Positions 63,139-64,000 of a DNA stretch of 64,000 nt are shown piece by piece. The position numbers and the translations under genes are program-made. The notes under the pieces were generated by a model. It worked only from the letters and a program-made list of their open reading frames with translations. It ran no database searches and was not told the origin of the DNA. Within the stretch, counting starts at the first letter, position 1; every line of letters starts with the position of its first letter. This stretch comes from Paraburkholderia eburnea (GTDB lineage: Bacteria; Pseudomonadota; Gammaproteobacteria; Burkholderiales; Burkholderiaceae), in contig NZ_PQGA01000014.1 of NCBI RefSeq assembly GCF_002917095.1, positions 1-64,000 on the forward strand, written 5' to 3'.

Positions 63139-64000
63139 ATGACAGAAGCCGCGCCCGCTTCTCACCAGTCGTCTCAGCAGTCGAACCACCGCGCCCCGCA
63201 GCCGGTGCTCACGCTCGCGGGCGTGACGCTCTCGCTTGGCGATCGCACGATCCTGCGCGACGCCAATTTCGCGGTGAACCAGGGCGAGTTCATCGGCGTG
63301 CTCGGGCCGAACGGCGCGGGCAAGACCACGCTGATGCGCTCGATCCTCGGCCTCGTCCCCGCCTCGCACGGCGCGATCCGCGTGCTCGGCGAGCCGGTGG
63401 CGCGCGGCAATCCGAAGATCGGCTACATGCCGCAGACGCGCACGGCGCTCGCGAGCCGCCGCATCCGCGGGCGCGACTTCGTGGCGATGGCCGCCGACGG
63501 CCACCGCTGGGGGCTGCCGCGCGCCGACGCCGCCACGCGCGCCGACGTCGAGCGCGTGCTCGATCTCGTGGGCGCGACGAAGCTGGCCGATCGTCCGCTG
63601 TCCGAACTCTCCGGCGGCGAGCGCCAGCGCCTCTTGCTCGCGCAATGCCTGCTGGGCGACCCCAAGCTGCTGCTGCTCGACGAGCCGCTCATCAGCCTCG
63701 ACCCGCATCATCAGCGCGGCGTGGTCGAACTCGTGCGGCGCGTGCAGCGCGAACTCGGCATTGCGGTGCTGTTCTCGGCGCACGAACTCAATCCGCTGCT
63801 CAACGCGCTCGACCGCGTGCTGTATCTGGGCAATGGCGTGGCGGCGCTCGGCAGCGTCGACGAGGTCATCACCGCGCCGGTGCTCTCGCGCCTCTATGGC
63901 TCGCCCATCGAGGTGATGCGCATGAAGGGGCGCATTTTCGTGATGTCGGGCGATGTCGAGGTCGAAAAGCACGACCACGAACATGAGCACGACCACGATC
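63139..64000 (+). CDS. znuC: Metal ABC transporter ATPase with His-rich tail, 3' end missing
   Basis: 287 residues are visible; the frame is open to the window edge. Walker A GPNGAGKTT, Q-loop MPQTRTAL, signature LSGGERQRLLLAQ, Walker B LLLLDEPLISLD, His switch SAHELNPLL. The C-terminal end reads KHDHEHEHDHD, a metal-binding tail. This fits ZnuC-like ATPases of Burkholderiales. The permease gene should follow outside the window. Confidence 0.88.
   Translation, partial: MTEAAPASHQSSQQSNHRAPQPVLTLAGVTLSLGDRTILRDANFAVNQGEFIGVLGPNGAGKTTLMRSILGLVPASHGAIRVLGEPVARGNPKIGYMPQTRTALASRRIRGRDFVAMAADGHRWGLPRADAATRADVERVLDLVGATKLADRPLSELSGGERQRLLLAQCLLGDPKLLLLDEPLISLDPHHQRGVVELVRRVQRELGIAVLFSAHELNPLLNALDRVLYLGNGVAALGSVDEVITAPVLSRLYGSPIEVMRMKGRIFVMSGDVEVEKHDHEHEHDHD

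Overview
The window is a GC-rich chromosomal segment from a member of the Burkholderiaceae, most like Paraburkholderia, Caballeronia or Trinickia. The evidence is gene content and order: the runs lpxK-ycaR-kdsB-adk, sirB1-murJ-rpsT-DUF3579-argF, glyA-nrdR, ybgC-tolQRAB-pal-cpoB-tRNA-Lys and mutL-miaA are typical of chromosome 1 of that group. I see no insertion sequence, prophage, rRNA operon or CRISPR array. Most of the window is core genome; accessory character is concentrated at about 1-12 kb and 51.5-62 kb.

Layout. 0-9 kb: end of a glycine-rich protein gene, then an aldo/keto reductase diverging from a GntR/UTRA regulator, a CoA transferase with an unusual half-domain order, a DUF2917 gene diverging from a MocR-type regulator across a perfect inverted repeat, an MFS exporter, and a degenerate EAL protein. 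9-12 kb: an ECF41-like sigma factor with a matching promoter in front of its own gene, diverging from a ClpP paralogue; then a TetR regulator diverging from a YecD-like hydrolase across a 22-bp operator. 12-27 kb: sodB, xseA, the lipid A/Kdo genes lpxK, ycaR and kdsB, adk, an acyl-CoA-type SDR, sirB1, murJ, rpsT, DUF3579, argF, an IclR regulator paired with gcdH, and a 1-Cys peroxiredoxin. 27-35 kb: a DUF883/holin-like/DUF3318 envelope module, a five-gene minor pilin operon (fimT, pilV, pilW, pilX, pilE) without pilY1, nrdR-glyA and an SDR. 35-41 kb: the complete Tol-Pal operon, then tRNA-Lys(UUU) with its own promoter and terminator. 41-51 kb: two YceI proteins with a cytochrome b561 and a divergent LysR regulator, a ParB-like protein, MscS, DedA, mutL and miaA.

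The most coherent accessory system is the polyol locus at 51.4-61.9 kb. On the + strand lie a D-arabinitol 4-dehydrogenase-like enzyme, xylulokinase and a SorC-family regulator. On the - strand lie a sorbitol-type SDR, a sugar-binding protein, two permeases, a HAD phosphatase and the ABC ATPase. The two arms face each other and meet at a terminator near 55.67 kb. Their outer promoters, about 10.4 kb apart, carry the same module: TTGAC(A/T)-N17-GATCAT followed at fixed spacing by AGAGCAAATGCTCA. This points to a single regulon under the SorC-family protein: import of polyols, oxidation to fructose or xylulose, phosphorylation to xylulose 5-phosphate.

The window ends in a zinc-type ABC uptake system (binding protein plus a histidine-tailed ATPase, cut by the window edge) preceded by a possible Zur box. 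All functions are inferred from motifs read by eye and from synteny; no database search was run.
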